Shown here one piece after another: positions 1 to 9,394 of a stretch of 64,000 bases of DNA. The position numbers and the translations under genes are program-made. The stretch covers positions 3,085,973 to 3,149,972 of the forward strand of contig DS990592.1 in the NCBI GenBank assembly GCA_000155695.1. Reading direction: 5' to 3'. Position 1 is the stretch's first letter. The number at the start of each line of letters is the position of its first letter. The notes under the pieces are model-generated. The model was not told where the DNA came from, searched no databases, and saw only the letters and a program-made list of their open reading frames with translations. The stretch comes from Verrucomicrobiia bacterium DG1235 (GTDB lineage Bacteria > Verrucomicrobiota > Verrucomicrobiia > Opitutales > Opitutaceae).

Positions 1-1048
1 AGCTGATGATCAGCCCCTTGCAGCTCCAAATCAAAATGCTCGAAAAGACCGCGCACAAAACCGACCAGACCAGAAACGCCTTACCCTCCGACCAGGCCAC
101 CTCGTAATCCTCCGCGCCCAGCCTATGCCCCGTAATCACCGAAGCCGCCGTAGCGATGCCCACATAGAGCGCTACAATGATCGATTCGATCGGCGTAATC
201 ATAGCCAATACAGCCAGTTCGCTCGTTCCCATGCGCCCCACCATGATGTTGTAGATCAAAACCCCGCCAGACCAAACCACGCCATTGATCGCCAGAGGAT
301 AAGCCACCTTGCCGATCTTCTTCCAGAGACCGTTATCAAGCCCTTCCTTCAAATCCGCTATCGAGAAAGCAAGAGCGCTCTTCCTCAAAAAAACATACGC
401 CAACACACAAGCAGTCTCGAGCGCCGAGCTGATCAAAGTCGCATAGGCCGCTCCCGCGATCCCCAGAGCCGGAAAACCCCAAGCCCCAAAGATGAGCGCA
501 TAATTGAGCACGAGATTCGATCCCACCCCAACCACGCTCAACCGCATACAAATCTTCGCCAGGCCAATGCTCCGCAAAGCCACCGAAAGCACCGTTCCGA
601 TCGTCAACGGAAACGCCATCAAACCAGCAATCTGCAAGTAAGTCGCCCCCAGCTCGATCACCGACGCGTCCGAACTCGCCAAGCCTACCATCCGCTCAGG
701 TATCAGCGAACAGAGAACCACGAACAACAAAGCGAAGGGAATGCCCATCAGCATCGCGATCGCCGTCGATTGACGCGCCCCCTCCTTTTTCTTCGCTCCC
801 CAATTCTGAGCGATGATCACCCCGCCCCCACTCGCGATTCCGAAAAGAGCCAAATTCATCACGAAAATGATACGACCCGAAAACCCGATGGCCGCTACCT
901 CGCTCACGCCTAGATGGGAGGTCATCATGATGTCCGCCAGCGAGCGCGACGAAAACATCAGAGTCTGCAGACAAACCGGAATCGCCGTCGCCAAAAGACG
1001 GCGAACAAACACCGGGTCAAAACTAAGCTTTAAACTACTGATAATCAT
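1..1048 (-). CDS. MATE-family multidrug exporter, partial (C-terminus beyond window)
   Basis: Inner-membrane antiporter of the MATE (multi antimicrobial extrusion) type, which exports drugs or organic cations in exchange for Na+ or H+. The frame reads left from an ATG at 1048 and is still open at base 1, so about 349 codons are visible and the C-terminal part is missing. The translation shows the family pattern: a short N-terminal helix, then a segment with LMFSSRSLADIMMTSHLG, a conserved GGGVIIAQNWGAKK loop after the second helix, and repeated hydrophobic helices including IGTVLSVALRSIGLAK. Substrate and coupling ion cannot be told from sequence. The call rests on pattern recognition of the helix/loop layout, not on a search. 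Confidence 0.85.
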   Translation of the reverse strand, partial: MIISSLKLSFDPVFVRRLLATAIPVCLQTLMFSSRSLADIMMTSHLGVSEVAAIGFSGRIIFVMNLALFGIASGGGVIIAQNWGAKKKEGARQSTAIAMLMGIPFALLFVVLCSLIPERMVGLASSDASVIELGATYLQIAGLMAFPLTIGTVLSVALRSIGLAKICMRLSVVGVGSNLVLNYALIFGAWGFPALGIAGAAYATLISSALETACVLAYVFLRKSALAFSIADLKEGLDNGLWKKIGKVAYPLAINGVVWSGGVLIYNIMVGRMGTSELAVLAMITPIESIIVALYVGIATAASVITGHRLGAEDYEVAWSEGKAFLVWSVLCAVFSSILIWSCKGLIIS

Positions 1049-1310
1049 CCTTCCAAAATCCCCAATAAAAATTGCAGATGCAGGCGGTGTTCCAACACGC
1101 CACCCTCAGCAAGCCTTTTTGATCGCTCTGCTGCTCTTCTGTTAGAGTAGCTGAGGTAAGCTCCCCACTCTTTCGGGAAGCAACCACCTGCTTTTAGCGA
1201 CGCCGCTCTACAAATGCCAGTTAGGCGCAGCCGATGCTCCAGCCCAATCGAACCGACCCACTTGCGATGACAGAAAAACCACCTAACTAGTACATTCTCT
1301 AATCCACCCA

Positions 1311-3188
1311 ATGCCAACCGACCCAAAAGTCAGCCGTGACACGCCTCCCACTGTCTCGCGCACGGCAGGAATCCTCCTTGGATGCGTCCTGCTTACCTCC
1401 TGCTCCAGCCTGGTCGGCCACGGATTGCAGCTGCCCGTACTAACCAACTGGACCGGCCCCTGGTCTCTAACCGTCCCCACCGCAGTCTACTTCGTTTTGC
1501 TCTCCACTCAGTTCGTCCTCCGGTCGAGTTGGTACAACATCCCCTTAGCATGCCTCACCATCACGGGCTCTCTCGTAACCTTCGCGACTGGCTTCGAAGG
1601 CTACTCCCTAGCGACCTGCATCATACAAGTCAGCATCGCCACCGCGCTGATCCTGCCGAATCGCAACGCCGTCCGATGGCTGCTTCTCCCTTCCGTCTGG
1701 TTATGCATACTCTCGCTAGCCAGTCTCGCCTTCAGCGATTCCAGTGGCCCCCTTACCCGCCTCATCGAAAACATGTCGCTCCCCACAGTCTTGGCAGGAC
1801 TCTCCTTTGGCCTGCTCATCCTTAGAACCACAGAGCCTTACGCGTTTCGCAGAACATGCTTCAAGCCTAAGCACATCCCTGCCGCCATCGGAATAATAGC
1901 CGGCTGGATCTTGCTGCAGCTTGTATTCGAAAATTCAAGACAGGAATACAATAGCGTCATCCTCGCCACCATCATCACCGGTCTCTGCGTCTTCGGCATC
2001 ATCCAAAGATTCTCCAACCTACGCCTCGACAATCGAAACAGAGACCTTCTCGAATCTCTGGACAAAACAGCCATCGTGGTCATCACCAACCCCGCCGGCA
2101 TCATCGTATACCTCAACAAGCAGTTTACCCAACACTACGGATACAAAGAGGAGGAAGGACTCGGAGCCACGCACTCCATCATTTCAAGCGGCCTTCACAA
2201 AATCGACTTCTGGCAAGACCTATGGGTCCAAATAACAAAAGGCCAAACCTGGAAAGGCGAAATCTGCAACAAGAACAAAAACGGAAAACTCCTCTGGCTC
2301 GACTCCACCATAACCCCCCTTCTCGACGAAAACGGAAACCCTGAACTCTTCCTCGGCATCTATTTCGACATTACAGAACGCAAACGACAGGCAGAACAAC
2401 TGCGACAAAACCAGAAGGAACAACAAATCATTCTCGAAAGCCTGCAGGCAACCACCGCCCACAGAGACCGACTCGTCCAACTCATCGCCCACGACCTCCG
2501 CTCACCCCTCGCAACCGCTATCGCTATCGCCGAAACCACCCCTGCTCCTCAAAAAAGCAAAGAATCCGAAGCGATCTCGAAAATGAAAAGCCAAGCCCAA
2601 AGAGCCCTCTCCGAACTCGAGGAATTCCTCTCGGCGGAAGAGCAGCTCCACCTCGGCAAACACGCCAGCGCCGAACAGCGATTCGATCCCTACCTCGAAA
2701 TCTTGAAAGAATGCCAAACTCACAACGTGCTCGCTAACGAAAAATCAATCAGCCTTAAGGTACAGCCCTACCCCTCTATACGCTTCGACGGTCCGCTCCA
2801 ACTCTTCCTGCACACCGCCAGAAACCTGCTTTCCAACGCGATTAAGCACACGCCCGAAAAAGGGCGAATCGAAGTCAGCATCGATCACGATTTCTACAGT
2901 GTCACCCTGACGGTAGAGGACTCGGGACCTGGGGTTCCCATGGAAAAACGAGCCAACCTATTCAAGCCCTTCCAAAGTCACAACAGACAAGAAAATCGCT
3001 TTTCTAGTCAAAAGAGCTGGGGACTCGGACTCTCAATCGTCAAGGAGCTTCTCACCGCTCAAAACGGCTCCATCACCATAGCCGACTCTCACCTTGGCGG
3101 AGCTCGCTTTCAAGCCGTCATCCCCTGCAGCTGCAGCACCGACGATCAAGCCAACAATTCCGACCCGACGCGATTCGTAGAATCTTGA
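1311..3188 (+). CDS. Membrane-bound PAS sensor histidine kinase (orphan)
   Basis: Sensor histidine kinase of 625 residues. Residues 1-235 form a bundle of about seven or eight hydrophobic segments (an unclassified membrane sensory region). A PAS domain covers roughly 250-358, ending in the typical FLGIYFDITERKR. A HisKA phosphoacceptor helix follows with LIAHDLRSPL, His394 being the expected phosphorylation site. The ATPase domain has an N box (NLLSNAIKHTPEKG), a G1 box (VEDSGPGVP) and a G2 box (WGLGLSIVKELL). No response regulator gene lies beside it and no receiver domain is fused, so the partner is unknown. The ATG at 1311 is chosen because the first hydrophobic segment begins about 18 residues later. 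Confidence 0.9.
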   Translation: MPTDPKVSRDTPPTVSRTAGILLGCVLLTSCSSLVGHGLQLPVLTNWTGPWSLTVPTAVYFVLLSTQFVLRSSWYNIPLACLTITGSLVTFATGFEGYSLATCIIQVSIATALILPNRNAVRWLLLPSVWLCILSLASLAFSDSSGPLTRLIENMSLPTVLAGLSFGLLILRTTEPYAFRRTCFKPKHIPAAIGIIAGWILLQLVFENSRQEYNSVILATIITGLCVFGIIQRFSNLRLDNRNRDLLESLDKTAIVVITNPAGIIVYLNKQFTQHYGYKEEEGLGATHSIISSGLHKIDFWQDLWVQITKGQTWKGEICNKNKNGKLLWLDSTITPLLDENGNPELFLGIYFDITERKRQAEQLRQNQKEQQIILESLQATTAHRDRLVQLIAHDLRSPLATAIAIAETTPAPQKSKESEAISKMKSQAQRALSELEEFLSAEEQLHLGKHASAEQRFDPYLEILKECQTHNVLANEKSISLKVQPYPSIRFDGPLQLFLHTARNLLSNAIKHTPEKGRIEVSIDHDFYSVTLTVEDSGPGVPMEKRANLFKPFQSHNRQENRFSSQKSWGLGLSIVKELLTAQNGSITIADSHLGGARFQAVIPCSCSTDDQANNSDPTRFVES

Positions 3189-3300
3189 AACTGCAGACGA
3201 AAGCTCCGAGCCCACTTCAGTTCCTGCTGTACTAGCAACCCTCCCTTTCGGCGCCCCACAACGGGAAAGCCACAACGAGACCAACCCTCCACAACCACCC

Positions 3301-4188
3301 ATGGCACAAGAAGACACCACAAACGCTGCCGCCGCACAAGACGCGGTAGATCCTACCTCCAACTTCCTCGGAATAGACCTCACCGCTATCGGAGAGACGA
3401 TTCTCGAAGCGATCTCGCTCTACGGACTGAGCATCCTCGCCGCTATCGTCATCTTCGTCGTCGGGCGATTCATCGTGAACCTTGTCACTAAAGGTATCCG
3501 AGGCGTTATGGAAAAACGCAAAATCGACCCCTCGCTAATCGGTTTCGCCAGCGGCCTCGCCCACGCCCTCATGATGACCTTCGTCATCATCGCAGCCCTC
3601 AGTCGCATCGGCATTCAGACCACCTCGCTCGTCGCAGTCGTCGGCGCCGCCGGTCTCGCCGTCGGCCTAGCCCTGCAAGGCTCCCTCGCCAACTTCGCCG
3701 CAGGCGTCCTCATCATCATTTTTAAGCCCTTCCGCGTGAAGGACTACATCGTTGCCGGAGGAGCAGAGGGCATCGTCGAAGACATCGGTATCTTCACCAC
3801 CACCGTCGTCACCCTCGATCATCGCACCCTCATAATTCCCAACGCAGTCGTAACATCCGGAGTCATCGAAAACTACACCAAAAAAGGCATCCGCCGCCTC
3901 GATCTCACCCCCGGCGTCAGCTACGGCGACGATATTCGCAAAGTTAAAAAAGTCCTCGAAGAAATCATCGCCGCCGAGCCACGCGTACTCGCCGACCCCA
4001 AACCATTCGTCGGCGTTTCGGAAATGGCCGACAGCTCCGTCAACTTCGCCTTCCGCCCATGGGTCAATGTCGAAGACTACTGGACGCTCTTCTTCCAGTT
4101 CAACGAGCAGATCAAACTACGCTTCGACGAAGAGGACATCACCATACCATTCCCCCAACGCGACGTGCACCTCTTCGAGGAAAAATAA
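3301..4188 (+). CDS. mscS: Small-conductance mechanosensitive channel, MscS family
   Basis: A 295-residue MscS-type channel that opens under membrane tension to release solutes after osmotic downshock. Three membrane helices are visible: LSILAAIVIFVVGRFIVNLV, ALMMTFVIIAALSRIG, and the glycine/alanine-rich pore helix around VVGAAGLAVGLALQGSLANF, which carries the packing Ala/Gly pattern of TM3. The beta domain follows (PFRVKDYIVAGGAEGIVEDI, LIIPNAVV) and then the alpha/beta C-terminal cage. Length matches E. coli MscS (286 residues). An acidic, alanine-rich N-terminal extension of about 25 residues precedes TM1. A rho-independent terminator follows the stop codon, so the gene is probably the end of its transcript. 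Confidence 0.93.
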   Translation: MAQEDTTNAAAAQDAVDPTSNFLGIDLTAIGETILEAISLYGLSILAAIVIFVVGRFIVNLVTKGIRGVMEKRKIDPSLIGFASGLAHALMMTFVIIAALSRIGIQTTSLVAVVGAAGLAVGLALQGSLANFAAGVLIIIFKPFRVKDYIVAGGAEGIVEDIGIFTTTVVTLDHRTLIIPNAVVTSGVIENYTKKGIRRLDLTPGVSYGDDIRKVKKVLEEIIAAEPRVLADPKPFVGVSEMADSSVNFAFRPWVNVEDYWTLFFQFNEQIKLRFDEEDITIPFPQRDVHLFEEK

Positions 4189-4213
4189 CCACGCGCCACA
4201 ACTCAAAGCGTCT

Positions 4214-4246
4214 ACGGTCGGGAAGCTCACGCTACCGGCCGTTTTT
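4214..4246 (+). terminator. Rho-independent terminator after mscS
   Basis: An 8-bp stem (ACGGTCGG at 4214-4221 with CCGGCCGT at 4235-4242, one G-T pair) is followed directly by a run of five T. An inner AGC/GCT pairing shortens the loop. It lies 26 bases after the mscS stop and before the chemoreceptor gene. Confidence 0.7.
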
Positions 4247-4377
4247 GCGTCCCAAGACGATCCCTTTCTAAAAATCGTAAATCGACCGCCGAAACCTATG
4301 TATCTCAGCTTAAGCAGTCGATTAACTAAGCTTAACGCCCCCGAAGCATCGGACCCGACCCCCATCAACACCCGCAT

Positions 4378-5925
4378 ATGTTTAATCGACTCAGACTCAG
4401 CCTACGCATCACGCTGCTCGGCATCGGCGTCATGCTCGTCTTCTCGCTCGCCATTGCCAGCCTCTACCCTCGACTAAAAACCCAGCTTATTTCTGAAAAA
4501 AAAGAAAAGACGCGCAACCTAGTCGAAGTCGCCTCCAGCATCATCGAATCCCAAATCCAGTCCGAGAAAGCAGGCGCCATCTCACGAGACGCAGCCCAAG
4601 CAACTGCTAAATCACTCATCGCCGCTCTCAAGTACGACTCGAGTAACTATTTCTGGATCAACGACCTAGAGCCAGCCATGATCATGCACCCCATCAAGCC
4701 CCAGCTCGATGGAAAGAATCTCGCAGAAGTCGCCGATCCAAACGGAAAACACCTTTTCAGCGAGATGGCAAAAACAGCTCGCGCTCAAGGAGCCGGCTTC
4801 GTCGACTACTACTGGCCAAAACCCGGCCATGAAAAACCCGCCGCCAAAATCTCCTACGTCAAGCTTCAAGAGGAATGGGGCTGGATCATCGGATCCGGTA
4901 TCTATGTCGACGACGTTCAAGCGCAGCTCAGATCCCTATTCTTCTACATATACGGCGTCATCGCCTTGATCGCTATTCTCAGCGTCATCGCCTTCAGCTT
5001 CGTGGCTCGCAGCATCTCCAGCCCCATCAACCGGATCATCAAGAACGTGGAAAACGGCGCGGAGAGAATTACCAGTGCCACCGGCCAAGTCTCGGACTGC
5101 TCCACCCGCCTCGCCAACGAAGCCACCACCCAGGCAAGCTCACTCGTCCAGGCCGCCTCCGCCGTCGAGGAAATGAACTCCATGACAGGCCGCAACGCCG
5201 AGCACAGCTCCCAAGCCCATGCCCTTATGGGTTCCACCAACCAAATCATCGAGGAAGCGGGAAAATCCATGGAAATCCTCACTGAGTCCATGCTCTCGAT
5301 GACCAAATCCAGCGAAGAGAGCTCGAAAATCGTCAGGACTATCGACGAGATCGCCTTCCAAACCAATATACTCGCCCTGAACGCCGCCGTAGAAGCAGCT
5401 CGCGCCGGAGAATCCGGAGCCGGTTTCGCCGTAGTGGCCGACGAAGTGCGAGGCCTCGCCCAACGCGCCGCGAAAGCCGCGAAGGACACCGGAGTGCTCA
5501 TCGAAGATACCGTGCAGAAAATCAACCAAGGCTCAAAAATCGTCTCGGACACCGCCGAGGCCTTCAAGGGAGCGACCTCGCGCAGCGCTCAACTCAGCCA
5601 ACTCATCGAACAAATCGATACCGCGTCATCCCAACAAGCCAGAGGTATCGAAGAAATCAATACAACGATCTCAAACCTGGACACCATCACCCAGGAAAAT
5701 GCAGCCAACGCCGAAGAATCCGCCGCAGCCGCTCACGAGCTGAGCAGCGAAGCCATCCAACTCCACCAGCTCATAGAAGACCTCGGCTCCATCGTACATG
5801 GCCAAAGCAAGTCCCACCAAGCTTCCAAGAACAACCGTTCCACCAAAGCAGCCTCCAAAGTCAATACAGTCCCCAAGACCAATCGAAACCCCGAGCCCGC
5901 CTACTCGAACGACCTCTGGAACTAG
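4378..5925 (+). CDS. Methyl-accepting chemotaxis protein with Cache sensor
   Basis: Chemoreceptor of 515 residues. The first membrane helix lies at about residues 10-30. A periplasmic single-Cache domain (about 31-185) shows the usual [15 protein letters not shown] and a closing [15 protein letters not shown] second membrane helix covers about 188-210. There is no clear HAMP domain; the helix continues straight into a coiled coil and the cytoplasmic hairpin with the invariant tip [21 protein letters not shown]. It should bind CheW/CheA and be methylated by CheR, but no che genes are in this window. The tail is low-complexity and ends in DLWN, resembling the last residues of the second receptor here (22796-24241). 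The periplasmic ligand is unknown; sCache_2 domains often bind small carboxylates (family knowledge). Confidence 0.93.
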   Translation: MFNRLRLSLRITLLGIGVMLVFSLAIASLYPRLKTQLISEKKEKTRNLVEVASSIIESQIQSEKAGAISRDAAQATAKSLIAALKYDSSNYFWINDLEPAMIMHPIKPQLDGKNLAEVADPNGKHLFSEMAKTARAQGAGFVDYYWPKPGHEKPAAKISYVKLQEEWGWIIGSGIYVDDVQAQLRSLFFYIYGVIALIAILSVIAFSFVARSISSPINRIIKNVENGAERITSATGQVSDCSTRLANEATTQASSLVQAASAVEEMNSMTGRNAEHSSQAHALMGSTNQIIEEAGKSMEILTESMLSMTKSSEESSKIVRTIDEIAFQTNILALNAAVEAARAGESGAGFAVVADEVRGLAQRAAKAAKDTGVLIEDTVQKINQGSKIVSDTAEAFKGATSRSAQLSQLIEQIDTASSQQARGIEEINTTISNLDTITQENAANAEESAAAAHELSSEAIQLHQLIEDLGSIVHGQSKSHQASKNNRSTKAASKVNTVPKTNRNPEPAYSNDLWN

Positions 5926-5935
5926 GTCGCTCAAC

Positions 5936-7516
5936 CTAATCCAAAACCGCCAACAACTCCACCCAGCGCTTCAGCTGCTCCTCGCTGAATCGCGAATCCG
6001 CCGCCTCTACTAACTCACGCAAACGAAGGTAGCGAGCCGCATTCCCCGCGAGGAACGCCTTCCGATACGGCGACAAGCCCTCATCGCTAAACGCCGCGCT
6101 CGCGCCCGCATACAAAGCCCCAGAATCGCGCAGCATCGAGCTCATGTGCCAATCCGTGCCAAAAAGCAACTTGCTCTCGAACGGAACGAGACCTCGCTCC
6201 CGCGATCCCCGAATTAAACTCTCCACATTCGACACGAAATTCCTTCGCTTCCCCACATCCGCAAGATTTTCGTGGTACCCAAATTCCAAGTACACGTTTT
6301 GAAACTTCACGCTTAGGCGAAAAACCTGCTCCTCGAAACTGACCTCGTTAGTTAAAGGCTCGTCCACGCGCTCCAGCCAATCAAGCTCAGCAGCGTACCA
6401 ATCGTCATAGCCGCCCGCATGCCCGAAACAAAGGTTCAAATTTTTATACTTTTTAATTACCGGCAACCAAAAACGCGGCTCGCTCATCTTCCCGTAACCC
6501 TCCACCGCCTGAAATCCCTCGTCCGTACAATGCACGAAAATCGGAATCCCCTCATCCGCGCAATAAGCAAACAACTCCGCGCAATACCCATCCAACTCCT
6601 CCTTGCTCAAGCCTTCATAGCGCGATTTCCACTGCTTCTCCTGAGCTCCTGTCTTACCCTCAAACTTCGGAATCACATTTCCCGTCGGCCTGTATCCACT
6701 GGGTGGATAAAACTTCACTCCCACGCTCCCGCCCTTCTCCCAAGCGCGCTTGACGAGGGCTAAGTCCCTATCCCGCCGAAACGGATCAAACGCCACGAAA
6801 TTCAAAAACGCCCCCGCCTTCACACGATCGAAATCCCGCATCCTATCAATCTGCTTGGAAAACACGCAATGCGGCCGATCCGCATACGCCTTCTCCATAT
6901 CCATCATGTGATGCACAAACAAATCCGTCTCAGGAAAATCCCGCTCCGCCAATCCCGCAATACCCAGCTCCGAACTCATCAGCGTAAACAGAAACTTCGC
7001 CAAACTCCGCTCTAACATCGCTTCCCCACCCTTCGCGCTCACGTGCTCGCCATCCACTAGAATTTCATAACGCCTAAAAAGCTTCAGCACCAATTCCCCT
7101 CGCTCCATCTCGCTCGCTGGCTCCACAAGTCCCTTGCTCCGTGAATCCTCCTCAAAAAACGCCCGCAGCTCACGCTCCTCCTTCTTCGAAAGCTGCACCG
7201 AGTTGAGCCGCGTCACTACCTCCTCGTAAGCCTCGCTCTGGTCCAACGACTTCACGCGCTCCAAAGTCTCCTCCGCCTCGGCCTTCTTGAAATTCGAAAG
7301 CGGCGTCAGAGCCAAAACCAGCTTCGACAAAATACTCGCCACCGGCCGCGGCACACCCCGAGCCTCCGCAATCCCGCACACAGGCAAGTACTTCGCGTTG
7401 AAGACATGACTGTGAATATCAATCACCACCTCCTTCCCAAAATCCGTCCCGCCCTCGCCCCAGACGCATTTCCCCCACGCAAAAATCAAAACCCACAGCA
7501 TAGCTACACTTTTCAT
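5936..7516 (-). CDS. Secreted amidohydrolase-family metal-dependent hydrolase
   Basis: Predicted TIM-barrel metal-dependent hydrolase of the amidohydrolase-2 type, 526 residues. The ATG at 7516 is preferred because it starts directly with a signal peptide (MKSVAMLWVLIFAWGKCVWG); an in-frame upstream extension to 7594 would hide it. Metal-site motifs are in the expected order: IDIHSHVFN near the mature N-terminus (HxH), IPIFVHCTDEG (His), LCFGHAGGYDDW (His) and LLFGTDWHM (Asp near the C-terminus). A long helical insert follows the first motif and makes the protein larger than the typical 280-350 residues. Substrate is unknown. The gene ends 10 bases from the convergent chemoreceptor. Confidence 0.8.
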   Translation of the reverse strand: MKSVAMLWVLIFAWGKCVWGEGGTDFGKEVVIDIHSHVFNAKYLPVCGIAEARGVPRPVASILSKLVLALTPLSNFKKAEAEETLERVKSLDQSEAYEEVVTRLNSVQLSKKEERELRAFFEEDSRSKGLVEPASEMERGELVLKLFRRYEILVDGEHVSAKGGEAMLERSLAKFLFTLMSSELGIAGLAERDFPETDLFVHHMMDMEKAYADRPHCVFSKQIDRMRDFDRVKAGAFLNFVAFDPFRRDRDLALVKRAWEKGGSVGVKFYPPSGYRPTGNVIPKFEGKTGAQEKQWKSRYEGLSKEELDGYCAELFAYCADEGIPIFVHCTDEGFQAVEGYGKMSEPRFWLPVIKKYKNLNLCFGHAGGYDDWYAAELDWLERVDEPLTNEVSFEEQVFRLSVKFQNVYLEFGYHENLADVGKRRNFVSNVESLIRGSRERGLVPFESKLLFGTDWHMSSMLRDSGALYAGASAAFSDEGLSPYRKAFLAGNAARYLRLRELVEAADSRFSEEQLKRWVELLAVLD

Positions 7517-7720
7517 AAGGCAAAAAAACAGAGATTCGTTCCTGCCGCGCAAAGACTTCACGCAACATACCTTCCTAACGTGGCTCCATCCCAAAGCTTA
7601 CAACCTCAACCCAAACTAATACCCCTTTCAACCCACGCTTATACAATGTCTCTCAATGAATCACATCCACTCATAGCCCGTTCTCCCTGCGAACAACAGA
7701 ACCACCAAGATATGATTCAA

Positions 7721-8161
7721 ATGAAACTCAAGACCACCCTCGTCGCTCTCGCAGCCTCCCTCTCCGCCGTTCTCGCCAACGCCGCCGAAGTCACCGTTAC
7801 CGCGGACGATACCATGCGCTTCGACACCGCTACCATCGAAGCTACCGCCGGCGAGCCCCTCACCATTGTATTCAAAAACCAAGGATCGCTCCCCAAGGCA
7901 GCCATGGGACACAACCTCGTCGTCCTCAAACCGGGCAGCGACCTAGCCACCTTCGGCAACGCCGCCGTCACCGCCGCAGCCAACGAATACATCCCCACCC
8001 AGCCCGACCTAGCCGCCCAAGTCCTCGGACATTCCAAGCTCCTCGGCCCCAAGGAATCCGACACCTTCATCCTTACCTTCGACGCCCCCGGCGAGTATCC
8101 CTTTCTCTGCTCCTTCCCCGGACACTGGGCACTCATGAAAGGCGCCATCGTCGTTAAGTAA
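7721..8161 (+). CDS. Azurin/plastocyanin-like type 1 copper protein, secreted
   Basis: Small blue copper protein of 146 residues for periplasmic electron transfer. A signal peptide (MKLKTTLVALAASLSAVLANA) is followed by a cupredoxin domain. The copper ligands match azurin: His in AMGHNLVV and the Cys, His and Met of CSFPGHWALMKG near the C-terminus. Length fits azurin (about 128 residues mature). An ATG nine bases upstream at 7712 adds MIQ and cannot be excluded; the start at 7721 gives the cleaner signal peptide. No oxidase or reductase is adjacent, so the redox partner is not evident. Confidence 0.92.
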   Translation: MKLKTTLVALAASLSAVLANAAEVTVTADDTMRFDTATIEATAGEPLTIVFKNQGSLPKAAMGHNLVVLKPGSDLATFGNAAVTAAANEYIPTQPDLAAQVLGHSKLLGPKESDTFILTFDAPGEYPFLCSFPGHWALMKGAIVVK

Positions 8162-8278
8162 CGACACCGCGCCTCGTTTGACAAACACTGCGACGCCTCC
8201 GATACTCCACCCATCGAAAGCTCACTCGCCAGTCTTGCTTTCTTCGTCGATTCCGGCCTGACGATCCTCATCTGGATC

Positions 8279-8626
8279 GTGCAGACCGTTGTGTATCCAA
8301 GCTTTCAACACGTCGACAAGGCAGCATTCAAATCCTGGCACGCCACCTACACCCAACGCATGGGCTACATCGCCGCCCCGCTCATGATCGCGCAACTGGC
8401 CCTCGCAATCCTCCAAACGTACAAGCACCCCCAACCACTCTCCTTCACCTACCTCGCCCTCGTCGCCCTCACTTGGCTCGCCACCTTCGCCTTCTCCGTT
8501 CCCCTCCACCAAAAATTGCAGACCAACGGCCCGCATCCCCAATCCATCTCCAAACTCGTTTCCACAAACTGGATACGCACCGCCCTGTGGAGTCTCATCG
8601 CCCTAAGGCACCTCCCATTCGCCTAG
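8279..8626 (+). CDS. Small integral membrane protein, unrecognised; start uncertain
   Basis: A 115-residue hydrophobic protein with about three visible helices (for example MGYIAAPLMIAQLALAIL and LALVALTWLATFAFSVPLH) and conserved-looking VVYPSF, FKSWHATYTQRM and a W-R pair near the C-terminus. It is reminiscent of DUF1772-type four-helix proteins, but this is not certain. The start is a problem: the only ordinary start codon in frame is GTG at 8279, which cuts into a hydrophobic stretch (LTILIWIVQTVV). The open frame continues upstream to the azurin stop at 8161 with only a CTG at 8258. A real first helix is probably missing from this model. Confidence 0.6.
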   Translation: MQTVVYPSFQHVDKAAFKSWHATYTQRMGYIAAPLMIAQLALAILQTYKHPQPLSFTYLALVALTWLATFAFSVPLHQKLQTNGPHPQSISKLVSTNWIRTALWSLIALRHLPFA

Positions 8627-8632
8627 ATAATC

Positions 8633-9358
8633 ATGGCACGCCACCCCGCCTTCTCCCAAACCAACCACCGCCCTTGGGCGATACCCGCCGCCCCTTGGGT
8701 CCTTCAGCAAGAATGGCTCGACCTGCTCTTCATCCATTGGGAAATCGACCCCGACGCCCTTCGCCCCTACATTCCTCCCAAGCTCGAAATCGATACCTTC
8801 GACAACAAAGCCTGGCTCGCCGTCGTCCCCTTCACCATGCGCGGCGTCGGCCCTAGACTCTGCCCCAAGCCAAAATCCATCAGCGACTTTCCGGAAATCA
8901 ACATCCGCACCTACGTCATCAAAGACGGCAAGCCAGGCGTCTGGTTCTTCAGCCTCGACGTCCCCAACCGACTCCCCGTCCTGCTCGCCCGCGCCTTCTT
9001 TCACCTCCCCTACTTCCGCGCAAAGATGGCCGTGCAAGCCCACGACTCCAAAACCCACTACCAATCACAATACCAAGCCCGCTCCTTCGACGCCACCTAC
9101 CAGGGCGCCGAACCCATTTCTCCACATCCCGACAGCTTCGAGCACTGGGCTACAGAACTCTACTGCCTCTACTCCCAAAGCAAGTCCGGAAAACTCTTTC
9201 GCGCCGAGGTCCAACACCCAAAATGGCCACTGCAAAAAGCCATCTGCGAAATCTCCCAAAACACCATGCTCGACGCCTTCCCCGTCGGCCCCCAGCACCC
9301 CAGCATCCTCTACTCCGCACACATCCCCGTCGTCGCCTGGTGGCCCCGCCCCTGCTAG
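8633..9358 (+). CDS. DUF2071 (YqjF-like) family protein
   Basis: 241-residue cytoplasmic protein of the DUF2071/YqjF family. Function is not established; members fold like acetoacetate decarboxylase-type barrels. Recognisable features are the N-terminal WLDLLFIHWEIDPDALRPYIP, then LAVVPFTMRGV and the block around FPEINIRTYVIKDGKPGVWFFSLD, all conserved in the family. It starts six bases after the small membrane protein at 8279-8626, so the two are probably co-transcribed. Confidence 0.85.
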   Translation: MARHPAFSQTNHRPWAIPAAPWVLQQEWLDLLFIHWEIDPDALRPYIPPKLEIDTFDNKAWLAVVPFTMRGVGPRLCPKPKSISDFPEINIRTYVIKDGKPGVWFFSLDVPNRLPVLLARAFFHLPYFRAKMAVQAHDSKTHYQSQYQARSFDATYQGAEPISPHPDSFEHWATELYCLYSQSKSGKLFRAEVQHPKWPLQKAICEISQNTMLDAFPVGPQHPSILYSAHIPVVAWWPRPC

Positions 9359-9394
9359 AAGCCGCATGTCTGGCGAGAGCCACCAATCGGGTTC

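Noticed and set aside
1049-1310. Small gene or structured RNA between MATE and the histidine kinase
   Set aside because: Only weak inverted repeats are present; no frame has protein features.
4195-4250. Possible c-di-GMP riboswitch before the Cache chemoreceptor (CAAAGCG and GCTACCGG motifs)
   Set aside because: The core GEMM pairings and the AGGTAGC element are absent; the hairpin with a T run fits a terminator for mscS better.
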